NCBI GenBank assembly: GCA_947164605.1
Contig: CAMUXE010000002.1
Span: forward strand, 62,001 to 126,000
Source: an uncultured Lachnospiraceae bacterium
GTDB taxonomy: Bacteria; Bacillota; Clostridia; Lachnospirales; Lachnospiraceae
Length of the DNA: 64,000 nt
Direction of reading: 5' to 3'
The notes below the pieces were generated by a model. It did not search any database and was not told the DNA's origin. It worked only from the letters and a program-made list of their open reading frames with translations. The position numbers and the translations under genes are program-made. The stretch's first letter is position 1. Each line of letters opens with the position of its first letter. Positions 8,318 to 17,514 of the stretch are shown here, piece by piece.

Positions 8318-10929
8318 TGAAGCTTAGAAAGAAAGGGAATAACAAGGGATCTACAATGGTCATAGTTATTTTGGCCGTTGCATTTATCGCTATTATAGCA
8401 GCAACTACTATTCTGGCTGCCTTGATGAATCTGCAGATGAAGGTTGTTGACCGAAATTCAAAGAAGGCCTTCTATACAGCTGAGGAAGCGGTAGATGAAG
8501 TATATGCTGGTTTGGGTAAGGTTTCTATTGGAAAGCTGTCTGAGACATATTCAGATGTTCTTTCTTCAGTAACAGGTACTGCTTTAAATGGATCAGCAAG
8601 TGCCCTTGTAGTTCTTGATAACACTGCATGTAATAAGAAACTTAGAGATAATTACTTAAGAAGCATGGTTGCAACTCTTGTAAAGGGTGATTTTGATTCA
8701 GTTGTTACAGGTATCACCAATACAACTAACTATACAACACCTGTTTTACTTGATGAAGCAACTGCCGCAGCTTCTGCTACTAGTAATGTGGCCTTTATTG
8801 ATAACCTCAATTCTTATATTGAGAATCCTGATAGAAATGTAATCAAGGTTAAGAAGGTAGATTCAATCTCAGTTTTAGCCCATAAGGACAATGACTTAAA
8901 CAACTATACAATCATAGCTAAGGGATGTGATATCTTTTATAAGTCATCAAAAGATGGTTATTACTCAGATATCATAGTTGATATTGAAATCGGTCTTCCT
9001 GATGGTTTGCTCAGCTTTATGAACAATTCTACTTCAAGCCTTACTTCATACGAAGATTATGCTTTGATAGGTTGTACTGGTATTCAGGTTTCATCTGGTA
9101 CAGGTGTATCAATCAACAATACTAAGGCATATGCTGGATGCAAGACAACTACTTCAGGAACAGGACTCACAGCAATAACAACTAAATTTGGTGGATTTAG
9201 AACAATCGGTAATGGAACCAGTGTTAAGCTTACAAATTCAGCATTGGTATCTGGAGCAGATGTCTTGATCGGTGAGACTCAGTCAACACTTGCAAGTTCT
9301 GCACCTATTGCTCAGTCTTCAAACAACAGTCTTGAAGCAGATGATCTTTCAAGAATTTGGGCTGAGAATATTAAAACACCATCTAATTCAAGTGCTTCTA
9401 AAATCAAGATTGACGGTACAGCATTCGTAGCTGATGACCTTGATATTGATGGTAAGGGAGCCAATGTAAATATTTCTGGTAACTACATCGGTTTTGGTAA
9501 CCAGGGTTACTCTGCAACTGCAGCCACTAATGATCATGCTACATCTTCTGCTATCATGCTCAACGGTGAAAATGCTAATCTTGATATGAGCTCTATAACA
9601 AGCCTTATTCTTGGCGGTCGTGCTTATATTGATCTTAAGTCTTCAGCTCACTATGCTGCAGCTTCATCATCTTACTATGCAACTGGTGAATCAATTGCCT
9701 TAAGAGGAGGACAGGAGGCATATTTGATTCCTGATTCTATGATTAAGGATAGAACTAATGAAAATAAGCATTTGTCTAACCCAATGTCAGCTTTGAAGGA
9801 TTACAATGCAACTAATGTCTATGCTGATATCCCTGTTGATTACTTCGGTACAGCTTATGCTAATCTTGATGAAAATGGTAAGGCAAAAGTTAAGGTAGTT
9901 ACTAGTGGTGGATTTACATATATGTATCTTGATATCAAGACTGGAATGGAAGATGAGTATATTTCAGCCTTACTCTCAAGTGATGACTCATATGCTATAT
10001 CTATCAAAAAGAGACTTTTAGCTGGTGTAAACGAGCTTAATCAGTCTATTAAGACTAATAACACAAGTAAGGTATATACAAACTCTGCTTTGATGTCTAC
10101 ATCTGAGGACAATACAAGCGTATCAGTTCAGACTGGTAATATCACTTCTTCTTCAGCAATTGCTACAGATAAGGTTGCAATGCTTGCAGCAATCGGCAGA
10201 AACAGATACGAGCTTTTAAATAAGCTCCTCTATGAGCCACCTTACTACACAGATAACTCAAATATTTCTGGTTCTGCTGCTTATACTGATAAGGCAAGTC
10301 TTTGGAATGACTGGTCAACAATGCATTACTCAATAGTTGTAAGAGGTAAGAGCATTGATATCACTAACCAGCTTAGCAGCGGTGCAACAATTTTCTCTAA
10401 CTTTGTAAATGAGACATATCTGACTAATGCAGTTTCATCTTTTTATAAGGAAATTGATAACGTTGATACAAATATTAAGGATATAGTATATATTGGTAAC
10501 GATCAGGCTACAAATGCTGTTTATATCGGTAAGTCAGCAAGTGATTACAATAACTTTAAGACAGCTAACAATATTACAAATATCAAGACAAGTATTCTCG
10601 GCAAGACTGGTGGTATAGTAGTTACTACTGGTGATGTTTATGTAGATCAGGGCTTTAATGGTGTTATCTTATCAAGAGGAAATATCTATATCTATGGTAC
10701 TAACGATGTATTCACTAATACTCAGGGTAGTATCACAGACTTGCTTAACAAGCTTAGCGATGCAGATGCTGAGGAGGCTCGTAAGTACTTCACAGCTTGG
10801 AATACTTCTACATTCGCAGGTGCTGGTTCAACTCAGAATCTTGAGTACAAGTCAGTAGAAGGCCTTACATATAAGGATCTTGTTAACTTTGAAGACTGGC
10901 ATAAGGGTGATCCAGTTTCTAACAATTAA
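8314..10929 (+). CDS. Prepilin-like protein without Glu5, PilX/GspK type, with large extracellular domain
   Basis: An 871-residue protein starting with a basic leader and the processing-like site NNKG|STMVI, followed by a hydrophobic helix and the PilX-like sequence KKAFYTAEEAVDEVYAGL. Mature position 5 is Ile, not Glu. In type II secretion the pseudopilin lacking Glu5 is GspK, which caps the tip. The extracellular part of about 800 residues is rich in Ser, Thr, Asn and Gly. It includes beta-rich stretches (for example around 245-300 and 755-800, GGIVVTTGDVYVDQGFNG) that could form a beta-helix or sandwich. GspK is normally about 300 residues, so this is very large. The start overlaps the previous stop, implying translational coupling. 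Confidence 0.72.
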   Translation: MMKLRKKGNNKGSTMVIVILAVAFIAIIAATTILAALMNLQMKVVDRNSKKAFYTAEEAVDEVYAGLGKVSIGKLSETYSDVLSSVTGTALNGSASALVVLDNTACNKKLRDNYLRSMVATLVKGDFDSVVTGITNTTNYTTPVLLDEATAAASATSNVAFIDNLNSYIENPDRNVIKVKKVDSISVLAHKDNDLNNYTIIAKGCDIFYKSSKDGYYSDIIVDIEIGLPDGLLSFMNNSTSSLTSYEDYALIGCTGIQVSSGTGVSINNTKAYAGCKTTTSGTGLTAITTKFGGFRTIGNGTSVKLTNSALVSGADVLIGETQSTLASSAPIAQSSNNSLEADDLSRIWAENIKTPSNSSASKIKIDGTAFVADDLDIDGKGANVNISGNYIGFGNQGYSATAATNDHATSSAIMLNGENANLDMSSITSLILGGRAYIDLKSSAHYAAASSSYYATGESIALRGGQEAYLIPDSMIKDRTNENKHLSNPMSALKDYNATNVYADIPVDYFGTAYANLDENGKAKVKVVTSGGFTYMYLDIKTGMEDEYISALLSSDDSYAISIKKRLLAGVNELNQSIKTNNTSKVYTNSALMSTSEDNTSVSVQTGNITSSSAIATDKVAMLAAIGRNRYELLNKLLYEPPYYTDNSNISGSAAYTDKASLWNDWSTMHYSIVVRGKSIDITNQLSSGATIFSNFVNETYLTNAVSSFYKEIDNVDTNIKDIVYIGNDQATNAVYIGKSASDYNNFKTANNITNIKTSILGKTGGIVVTTGDVYVDQGFNGVILSRGNIYIYGTNDVFTNTQGSITDLLNKLSDADAEEARKYFTAWNTSTFAGAGSTQNLEYKSVEGLTYKDLVNFEDWHKGDPVSNN

Positions 10930-10976
10930 TTATTGGGTAACAAAAAGGTTTGTTTAAATAATAGGAGAGAGATTGC

Positions 10977-11690
10977 ATGGGTTGTGGTAAAAATAAGTAT
11001 GAGGAGAAAATACGAAAACTAAATAATAACAAGGGATTCTCCATGGTTGAACTTATTGTGGTTATCGCAATCATGGCGGTTCTGACAGGTTTGATTGCCT
11101 TGGGTGTGAACGTTATGCGTGCAGGGGACACAAAAAAGGCCAATGTGACAATTGCTGAAATGTTACAGAAGACTAGAACCAATGCTATGGCTATCGTAGG
11201 ACTTTGGCAGCTTGAAATCTACAATGACAATGGACGTTGCTATGTAGCTTCTTATAAGCAAAAGCCTAAGGATAATCCAACAGATCCAGATAAGCCTTTT
11301 GAGCTGGTTGAGAAAAAAGAGATAGGTTCTAGAGTTAATGTTTACTATATGGAAAACAAAACTATCAAGGATCTTATTACAACAACATCAGGAGTATCAA
11401 AGCTTGCTCCTGGTGATAAGTTGATAGTGACATTTGCAGCTACAACTGGTATGGTTTCAAATGTTGAAAGAATGTCTTCATTGACTTCGGAAGAACTCAA
11501 TAAGGCAGATACCAATACTTCAGCTTCCACAGGTGCTACTACAGGTGTCAGAGGCGTGGTAAAACAAGCACACGATGTTTCTATTGCAGTTATGTTTAAT
11601 AAGAAGAATCAGGATCTTACAAGCTCAGGTGCTGTTAAGTACGATACTGGATTTACACTGTATTTTGAGACTGGTAAAGTTGTAAGGTAA
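10977..11690 (+). CDS. Prepilin-like minor pilin, FimT/GspH type
   Basis: A 237-residue prepilin-like protein. A 20-residue basic leader ends in NNNKG|FSMVE (Glu5 present), then the helix LIVVIAIMAVLTGLIALGVN, followed by an AEMLQKTRTNAMA segment that fits the GspH/FimT pattern. The C-terminal domain contains SSLTSEELNK and a Thr/Ser-rich segment before a short beta-like end. A GGAGAG ribosome site precedes the ATG. It sits in the minor pilin operon 47 bases after the GspK-like gene and 17 bases before the GspJ-like gene. The precise subfamily is an inference from order and signature. Confidence 0.78.
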   Translation: MGCGKNKYEEKIRKLNNNKGFSMVELIVVIAIMAVLTGLIALGVNVMRAGDTKKANVTIAEMLQKTRTNAMAIVGLWQLEIYNDNGRCYVASYKQKPKDNPTDPDKPFELVEKKEIGSRVNVYYMENKTIKDLITTTSGVSKLAPGDKLIVTFAATTGMVSNVERMSSLTSEELNKADTNTSASTGATTGVRGVVKQAHDVSIAVMFNKKNQDLTSSGAVKYDTGFTLYFETGKVVR

Positions 11691-11707
11691 CAGGAGGGGT
11701 CGAAAAG

Positions 11708-12388
11708 ATGGCTATAAAAGAAAATAATAAGGGACTCTCTTTTGTAGAGCTTTTAGTAGCTGTACTTGTAAGTACTATAGTTGTTTCGGCACTCTTGTAT
11801 TTACTGGTTCAGGGTTCTAACAGTTCAAAAAAGCAGCAATCACAGTCCACAATACAGAATGATGCAAACATCAGTATGAATACCATGAGTGAGAAGATTT
11901 TACAGGCAAATGGTATTGCAGTTGATACATCAGATTCTAACAAGGTTACTTATGAACTCTATGGTGATTCGGCTGGAAACTTTAAGTTTGAGCTTGATAA
12001 AACTACTAAGGAGCTTTCACTTTATTCTGGTGCAGGTTCAGCAAGCTCTATAACATGGAATGGTGCCAGCTTACTTTGTACAAATGTAACAGATATGAAG
12101 GTGGAAATTATTGAAGGCAATTTTGATGTCATTACAGATAATTCATCTTCTTCTAAGGGTAAGATCACAAAAGTTGAAGGTGGTATGAAGATTAGAGTTC
12201 TTCTCAAGGTTGAACTTAACAATGAGATAAGAGAGATTGAGAGAGTTACAGCTATGAGAAATAAGGTTAAGACCCTTAATTATAACGGTAACTCAGTATT
12301 TGTAACATTTGATTCTACGGGGGCTGTTTCAAACCCTGGGTATTCGGTTGAAGAACTTAAAAGCTTCAATCTCGTAGTAACACATTAA
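11708..12388 (+). CDS. Prepilin-like minor pilin, PilW/GspJ type
   Basis: A 226-residue prepilin-like protein with the site NNKG|LSFVE (Glu5 present), a hydrophobic helix LLVAVLVSTIVVSALLYLLV, and QSQSTIQNDANISMNTMSEKI, which fits the PilW/GspJ pattern of a helix leading into a globular domain. The remaining beta-rich part ends in FNLVVTH. An AGGAGGGG ribosome site precedes the start. With its three upstream neighbours it completes a set equivalent to GspH, GspI, GspJ and GspK, which in type II secretion prime and cap the pseudopilus. Confidence 0.78.
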   Translation: MAIKENNKGLSFVELLVAVLVSTIVVSALLYLLVQGSNSSKKQQSQSTIQNDANISMNTMSEKILQANGIAVDTSDSNKVTYELYGDSAGNFKFELDKTTKELSLYSGAGSASSITWNGASLLCTNVTDMKVEIIEGNFDVITDNSSSSKGKITKVEGGMKIRVLLKVELNNEIREIERVTAMRNKVKTLNYNGNSVFVTFDSTGAVSNPGYSVEELKSFNLVVTH

Positions 12389-12416
12389 AATCGCGATGAG
12401 CAGAAATGGAGAGAAT

Positions 12417-15400
12417 ATGAGTGCAAAGAGTAAGAAGAAATTAAGCCTCAAAAAGTTTATAATTTCATTTGGCCTAGTCGCAGTTTGCGCCTTGATTGCA
12501 TGTGCGGTATTCCTGGCTAAGAGTAAAAGGCTTAAGACAGACGCTGCTGATGCTGAAGAGATTGCATCATTCATAGACATTAAGGGCGTGAGATATACTC
12601 AGACCAATAAGATGCAGTTTTTGCAGGTTGTTCCTGATGCATCCTATGATGAACTTTCTATGTTTGTAAGTGATGATGCAGGTGATGTTTCATGGAATAT
12701 GCTTACAGCATGGCTTAAGGAGGATTATGACAAATATGCCAACTCCTCAGCTACTGATTCAGTAACAATTAATACACAGGCCTTGAATAAGATGGTTGAA
12801 GAAGCTGCTCAGATTAATAAGAGCATTTCAGATACACAGGCACTTTTAGATGAGCAGGTTACAAGTGCAAAATCTATAAGCAATGAGGCTTATACAGCAT
12901 ACTTAAACAAGACATTTGACGGATATCTCAATAATAAGTATCCAAACTATGATTTTTCTAAATATCCATTTGATTGGTCACAGAAGGCTAATTGGATTGA
13001 TCCAACCAAGTTTTATGCCAATTATTATAATAACCCAGATCCTGATAAGAAGGCAGAGGTTGATGCGATTATTTCAATAATCAACAAAGAGCAGGATAAT
13101 TATTTTGGTAAATCATATACAGGATATCTTGATCCTAATTCGCTTAAGGCAAAGGCTGATACTGAGTATGATAATGCTATAAATAATCTTGCAAATGGTC
13201 AGAAGGATAAGTTTATTGCTGCGATTGATAAGATTGCTGCATATAAGGCTCAGATTGCTTCTTCAAAGGCAGCTTTGGATGTAAAGAATGCTTCTATTGA
13301 GGCCCTAAGTGCTAATATCAGTAAGCAGGAGTCTTCTGCTTGGACTAACATTTCAACTTCATCGGCTGCAACAGCTCTTTCTGATTACTATATGGCTGTT
13401 GCTAATGCAGCACCAAGAAATTCAAGTGGTAAGTATTCACTTTACCTCTTTAACAAAAAGACTAACACTATTATTAAGAATTATAATGGCGGTGGTGCTG
13501 AGAATATCGGAGGTATCCTCTATACATTGGGCGAAGCTCTTGATTATGATCCTTCAAATCTAGGCCTTGTTATTGGTTATACAGATGATGAGGGTAATAC
13601 TGAGCCTGTTACTTACAAGCTCGATACTGACCCAGCAGGAACTGTTAGATATGCAAGAGATCTTCTTTCATTTAAGATTTTTGATAATACTTGTGATGGT
13701 GAAGGAAAATTACAGGTTGTTTATAAGTTGGCTGAGGATGTAACAAAGGAAGATATTGATCGTTCAATTCTTATTAAGGCTTCTGATGCTCACCATAACT
13801 CTGCTAACTATAATCATGTTTTAGATTACTACAAAATAAAGGATCCTAGCCAGTATACATCTAGAAATAATACTAAGGATTTAAAGTTTAGTGGTGAACA
13901 CGATTTAAGAGCTGAGATTGCTTATTACTTGCTCAATAAGAACAATAACAATGAGAGAATCTTCCTCTATGATACAGTTAACAAGGGTGAGGTAGATACT
14001 AACATAGGTGATATATGTCTTATCCAGACTGGTATTGACTACAATAGATTTATTGTAGATTTTGATACATATCTTGCTGGTACTGAGACTTATAATGGTC
14101 GTGAATGGGAGTACTATGCTGGTAATGCCGGTGAATTTTGGGTTGAGAAATCAAATAATAGCGATTTAGGTAGCCTTTCGCTTTACTACTACACATTTGA
14201 TGAAGATACAGGTGAATCATTAGGTTATGAGCAAATGCCTTGGGCTGCTACAATGTTTATTTTGGAAAATGGCAATGACCTAGGTGTATACGGTTACCAC
14301 GGCTATTGTCCAAATGGTAACAATGTAAGTAAATATCCTGTATATAATGCAACATCAGGTGATATGAGACAGTCTAATTACCTGAGTAAGAATTCATTCC
14401 AGGTTAACTCTGATAACTACTTCTTCAACTCTATTTTCTCTGACGAGGCAGTTACTGAAGCTACCAAGGATAAAATTGATGAATTTAGAGATACAGATGG
14501 AGTAACTTATTACCTTACTGATACAGCATATAGTGACTGTAAGCAGAAGTTAGGTAAGACAGGAGATATTTCTGTTGCTGATGTAATTCGTTATCTTCTT
14601 GGTGCTTATGGCGATAAGCATTTTGTCACACCTGAGAATTCGTCTAATTACACAATTAATGTTCTCGAAATCGAGCCAACCGGTGTAGGTATCTACAACG
14701 ATGGCACTGATGCTGTTAAGGAACAGATTAAGAAGTGGTATGGTTGGGAAGACTTTGATGTAACTGATGCTGATGGAAAGGTTCTTAAGCACTATAGCTA
14801 TAACATGAACATCAACGTTAAAGAGATGTCTATGAATGAGTTTATTGGTTACACAGAAGATATCGCTTCAGACTTTGATCTTGTCATCATGGGTGACTGG
14901 AACGGTAAAGAAGGTAAGCCAATTTTGAATCCTCAGTGGTTCCAGGATGGTATTGTTTACCAGCCTGAAAACATCACTGAAAACAGACCAACTTCACCTG
15001 CAGTAAATGGTGATGATATCACTGTTAAGGCTGTAAACAAGCTTGTTAAGTATGTAAAGCAGGGCTTACCAATTGTACTTGATAAGGATATTTATACAGG
15101 CTCTTATGACAGAGTTGTGTATAAGAATGGTCAAAGAGTAAAAGAGACTGTTAAATCTACAGTTTCTAGAGATACAGTTCTCTATAAGATGATGCGTATG
15201 TCTCAGCTTGAGAAGCTTGTCGGTGGTGCAGCTACTAACATTTATGAGACTAATATTTATGACACTATGGGATCTCAGACAATCAAGGGATCGCTTTCAT
15301 ACTACATGAAACCAGAGATTAAGGATGTAGCTTCAAGCTTGAAGGAATATTCAGCTTCTGATGGTAATGTGGGTATTTCAAATGTAAATGTTGCTGATCA

Positions 15401-17261
15401 GTTAGAGAATCTTACATTTAAGGGAACTGTAAACGCTCCAACTCCTGATTTTGTGGGAAGTGACTATAGAGTAAAACTCTATATTGATCGTAACTGTGAT
15501 AGTATGTTCAATGAAGATACAACTTCTAATAAGGCTGAACTTATGGAGTTCGCTAGAGATGATAACAATCAGCCATTAAAAGATTCATATGGCAACATTC
15601 TTGGTAAGAAGTTTACTTACAATGAGGATGGTAGCTTTGAGATGACTGTTAGTCTTCCTACTGCCCTTGAGGGATATATCGGATGGAAGATGGAAGTCAC
15701 AGATGTCAGCAGAGGAAGTGTTAAGGTTTACAAGGGTGCATTTGCCATCTACGATTTAAAGAAGAAGTCAGTAAATGTACTTCAGATTGTAGATGATAGC
15801 TCAAAGACTAGTGGTGGTTCACTCAGCTTAAAGGATAATTCAGCTTTCTTAAAATGCTTTGCAAAGACTATTGGAGTTACAGGACATAATATCAAAATTG
15901 ATATTATGACTAAGTCTGAGTTTAACAGAAATCCATCCATTATTAATGATACTAAGAATGGCGGTTATTCGATTCTCGTTCTTGGTTTCCTTGATAGCTA
16001 TGGTGCTAGCATGAAACTTGATGACAATGCTATTGCCCAGATTCAGAAGTATATATATGCTGGTAATTCAGCCCTCTTTACACATGATACTATGACATAT
16101 GGTAAAGATGGTGCTACTAACCTTAATATCTGTTCTAATTACTCTGAGGTTGCTAAGTTTACAAGAGTATTCAAGCAGTTAATTGGATGTAAGGGTAATG
16201 GTAATGGTCCAACTTATCTTGATGATAGCATGTATTCATTAACAGATATTTTCGTAACTCGTTATCTTGGAACTAAGAGAGCATATGGTTCTTACACAGG
16301 TGTTTACACAACTGATTATATGGGTTCATACACTAACAACCGTATGTTTATAACAACAAAGGTTAACAGACTTAACAGGGGTGAGATTACAGAGTATCCA
16401 TATGCAATTAGTTCATCAATTCCAGTTGCTACAACACACTCTCAGTACTATTCACTTGATCTTGAGTCTAGAAATGAGAATCCACAGATTTATGATGACG
16501 ATGTTGTAGTATGGTACACACTCGGAAATACTAGTGCAGCTTTCACTGGTGGCAATAAAGTTTATGATGTCATGGGTAAAGATGGTGTAAATAACTACTA
16601 CGTATACTCAAAGGGTAATATCACATACTCAAGTGCTGGACACTCTACTGTTAGTGATCCTAACTCATTTGAGATGAAGCTCTTTGTAAATACATTCATC
16701 CGTGCAATGCTTTCAGGTCACTCTAAGCCAAATGTTGTAATTAACGATGCTGAGTATGGCAATGATGGTATGTACACTAAGTATTACAGAGCTGATCTTT
16801 CTACAAAGACAGGTGATACAGATATTCAGTTTGACTTTACTGCAAATGATCCTGATGTAGTTTCTGGAACTGGTAAGCTTTCTTCAACATTCATTTACTA
16901 CGACAGAAATCGTAACAATGTATATGATGCTGGAACTGATAAGATTATCTCATATGTAACTGATGACGGTGTTTCAAATGATGGCGTAAGATATGCTAAG
17001 ATACTTACAGAAGATAGTGGTAGAAATTCTGAGACTATCATCAGTGGTGATAGGTATAGATTCAACCTTTGGGAAGCTGCTAGAAAGATGGCTGCTACAG
17101 GTAAGAGCGAAGAGTTCCTTACTAACGTTGATTTAGCTGATATGTACTCAGATCTTGCTAACAATAGCTTGGTTGTTGGTGTAAATGCTACAAGTATCGG
17201 TAATCAGGAAGCTTTTGCTGAAGTTAAGTTCACAGAGCGAGAGCTCTTCAAGTTAGAGTAA
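12417..17261 (+). CDS. Giant membrane-anchored extracellular protein of the minor pilin operon (possibly DUF5057)
   Basis: A 1614-residue protein with a basic N-terminus and one membrane helix (about 9-31), so most of it should lie outside the cell. Residues about 110-300 look coiled-coil and Lys/Ala/Asn-rich. Two regions share a layout: NVLEI at 748, FDLVIMGD at 819 and GLPIVLDKD at 883, then NVLQI at 1119, YSILVLGF at 1184 and a GNSALFTHD segment near 1215. Each resembles a Rossmann-like, ThuA/glutamine-amidotransferase-like fold. Each is followed by a beta-sandwich with an Asp-rich loop (DRNCD at 1024, DRNRN at 1496), similar to calcium-binding loops of surface Ig-like domains. From memory the family may be DUF5057, but I cannot confirm this. 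The ATG at 12417 has GGAGAG upstream, whereas an in-frame ATG at 12396 has none. Function is unknown; an adhesin or pilus-associated role is inference. Confidence 0.75.
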   Translation: MSAKSKKKLSLKKFIISFGLVAVCALIACAVFLAKSKRLKTDAADAEEIASFIDIKGVRYTQTNKMQFLQVVPDASYDELSMFVSDDAGDVSWNMLTAWLKEDYDKYANSSATDSVTINTQALNKMVEEAAQINKSISDTQALLDEQVTSAKSISNEAYTAYLNKTFDGYLNNKYPNYDFSKYPFDWSQKANWIDPTKFYANYYNNPDPDKKAEVDAIISIINKEQDNYFGKSYTGYLDPNSLKAKADTEYDNAINNLANGQKDKFIAAIDKIAAYKAQIASSKAALDVKNASIEALSANISKQESSAWTNISTSSAATALSDYYMAVANAAPRNSSGKYSLYLFNKKTNTIIKNYNGGGAENIGGILYTLGEALDYDPSNLGLVIGYTDDEGNTEPVTYKLDTDPAGTVRYARDLLSFKIFDNTCDGEGKLQVVYKLAEDVTKEDIDRSILIKASDAHHNSANYNHVLDYYKIKDPSQYTSRNNTKDLKFSGEHDLRAEIAYYLLNKNNNNERIFLYDTVNKGEVDTNIGDICLIQTGIDYNRFIVDFDTYLAGTETYNGREWEYYAGNAGEFWVEKSNNSDLGSLSLYYYTFDEDTGESLGYEQMPWAATMFILENGNDLGVYGYHGYCPNGNNVSKYPVYNATSGDMRQSNYLSKNSFQVNSDNYFFNSIFSDEAVTEATKDKIDEFRDTDGVTYYLTDTAYSDCKQKLGKTGDISVADVIRYLLGAYGDKHFVTPENSSNYTINVLEIEPTGVGIYNDGTDAVKEQIKKWYGWEDFDVTDADGKVLKHYSYNMNINVKEMSMNEFIGYTEDIASDFDLVIMGDWNGKEGKPILNPQWFQDGIVYQPENITENRPTSPAVNGDDITVKAVNKLVKYVKQGLPIVLDKDIYTGSYDRVVYKNGQRVKETVKSTVSRDTVLYKMMRMSQLEKLVGGAATNIYETNIYDTMGSQTIKGSLSYYMKPEIKDVASSLKEYSASDGNVGISNVNVADQLENLTFKGTVNAPTPDFVGSDYRVKLYIDRNCDSMFNEDTTSNKAELMEFARDDNNQPLKDSYGNILGKKFTYNEDGSFEMTVSLPTALEGYIGWKMEVTDVSRGSVKVYKGAFAIYDLKKKSVNVLQIVDDSSKTSGGSLSLKDNSAFLKCFAKTIGVTGHNIKIDIMTKSEFNRNPSIINDTKNGGYSILVLGFLDSYGASMKLDDNAIAQIQKYIYAGNSALFTHDTMTYGKDGATNLNICSNYSEVAKFTRVFKQLIGCKGNGNGPTYLDDSMYSLTDIFVTRYLGTKRAYGSYTGVYTTDYMGSYTNNRMFITTKVNRLNRGEITEYPYAISSSIPVATTHSQYYSLDLESRNENPQIYDDDVVVWYTLGNTSAAFTGGNKVYDVMGKDGVNNYYVYSKGNITYSSAGHSTVSDPNSFEMKLFVNTFIRAMLSGHSKPNVVINDAEYGNDGMYTKYYRADLSTKTGDTDIQFDFTANDPDVVSGTGKLSSTFIYYDRNRNNVYDAGTDKIISYVTDDGVSNDGVRYAKILTEDSGRNSETIISGDRYRFNLWEAARKMAATGKSEEFLTNVDLADMYSDLANNSLVVGVNATSIGNQEAFAEVKFTERELFKLE

Positions 17262-17290
17262 TCTGACTTTTTAAAATTCTAATTAAATTC

Positions 17291-17323
17291 AATATGGATT
17301 CTAATATGGATTCTAATATGAAT
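17291..17323 (+). repeat. Short tandem repeat before terminator
   Basis: The 12-base unit ATATGGATTCTA occurs twice and begins a third time, between the giant gene's stop and its terminator. No function is evident. Confidence 0.8.
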
Positions 17324-17327
17324 ATGT

Positions 17328-17356
17328 CCCCAGGGCTTAGGCCCTGGGGTTTTTTT
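17328..17356 (+). terminator. Strong intrinsic terminator of the minor pilin operon
   Basis: CCCCAGGGC and GCCCTGGGG form a perfect 9-base-pair GC-rich stem around a TTAG loop, followed directly by seven T residues. It isolates the pilus region from the yifB operon. Confidence 0.95.
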
Positions 17357-17393
17357 GTCTTGGGCCTTTGTGTATATGACAAGAAATAATTAA

Positions 17394-17422
17394 TTGACAA
17401 CAATATATACAAGAAGTATAAT
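17394..17422 (+). promoter_or_regulatory. Sigma-A promoter for yifB-dprA-topA
   Basis: An exact TTGACA (17394-17399) and an exact TATAAT (17417-17422) are separated by 17 bases, a full consensus housekeeping promoter. The next start is about 93 bases downstream. Confidence 0.85.
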
Positions 17423-17514
17423 ATACATATAGTATCAATTATATATATTACAATGCGAAATGTTAATGTAGGAGCTTAAGTGTGATTTCTTTCATTTTTC
17501 AAAGGGGGGAGCTA

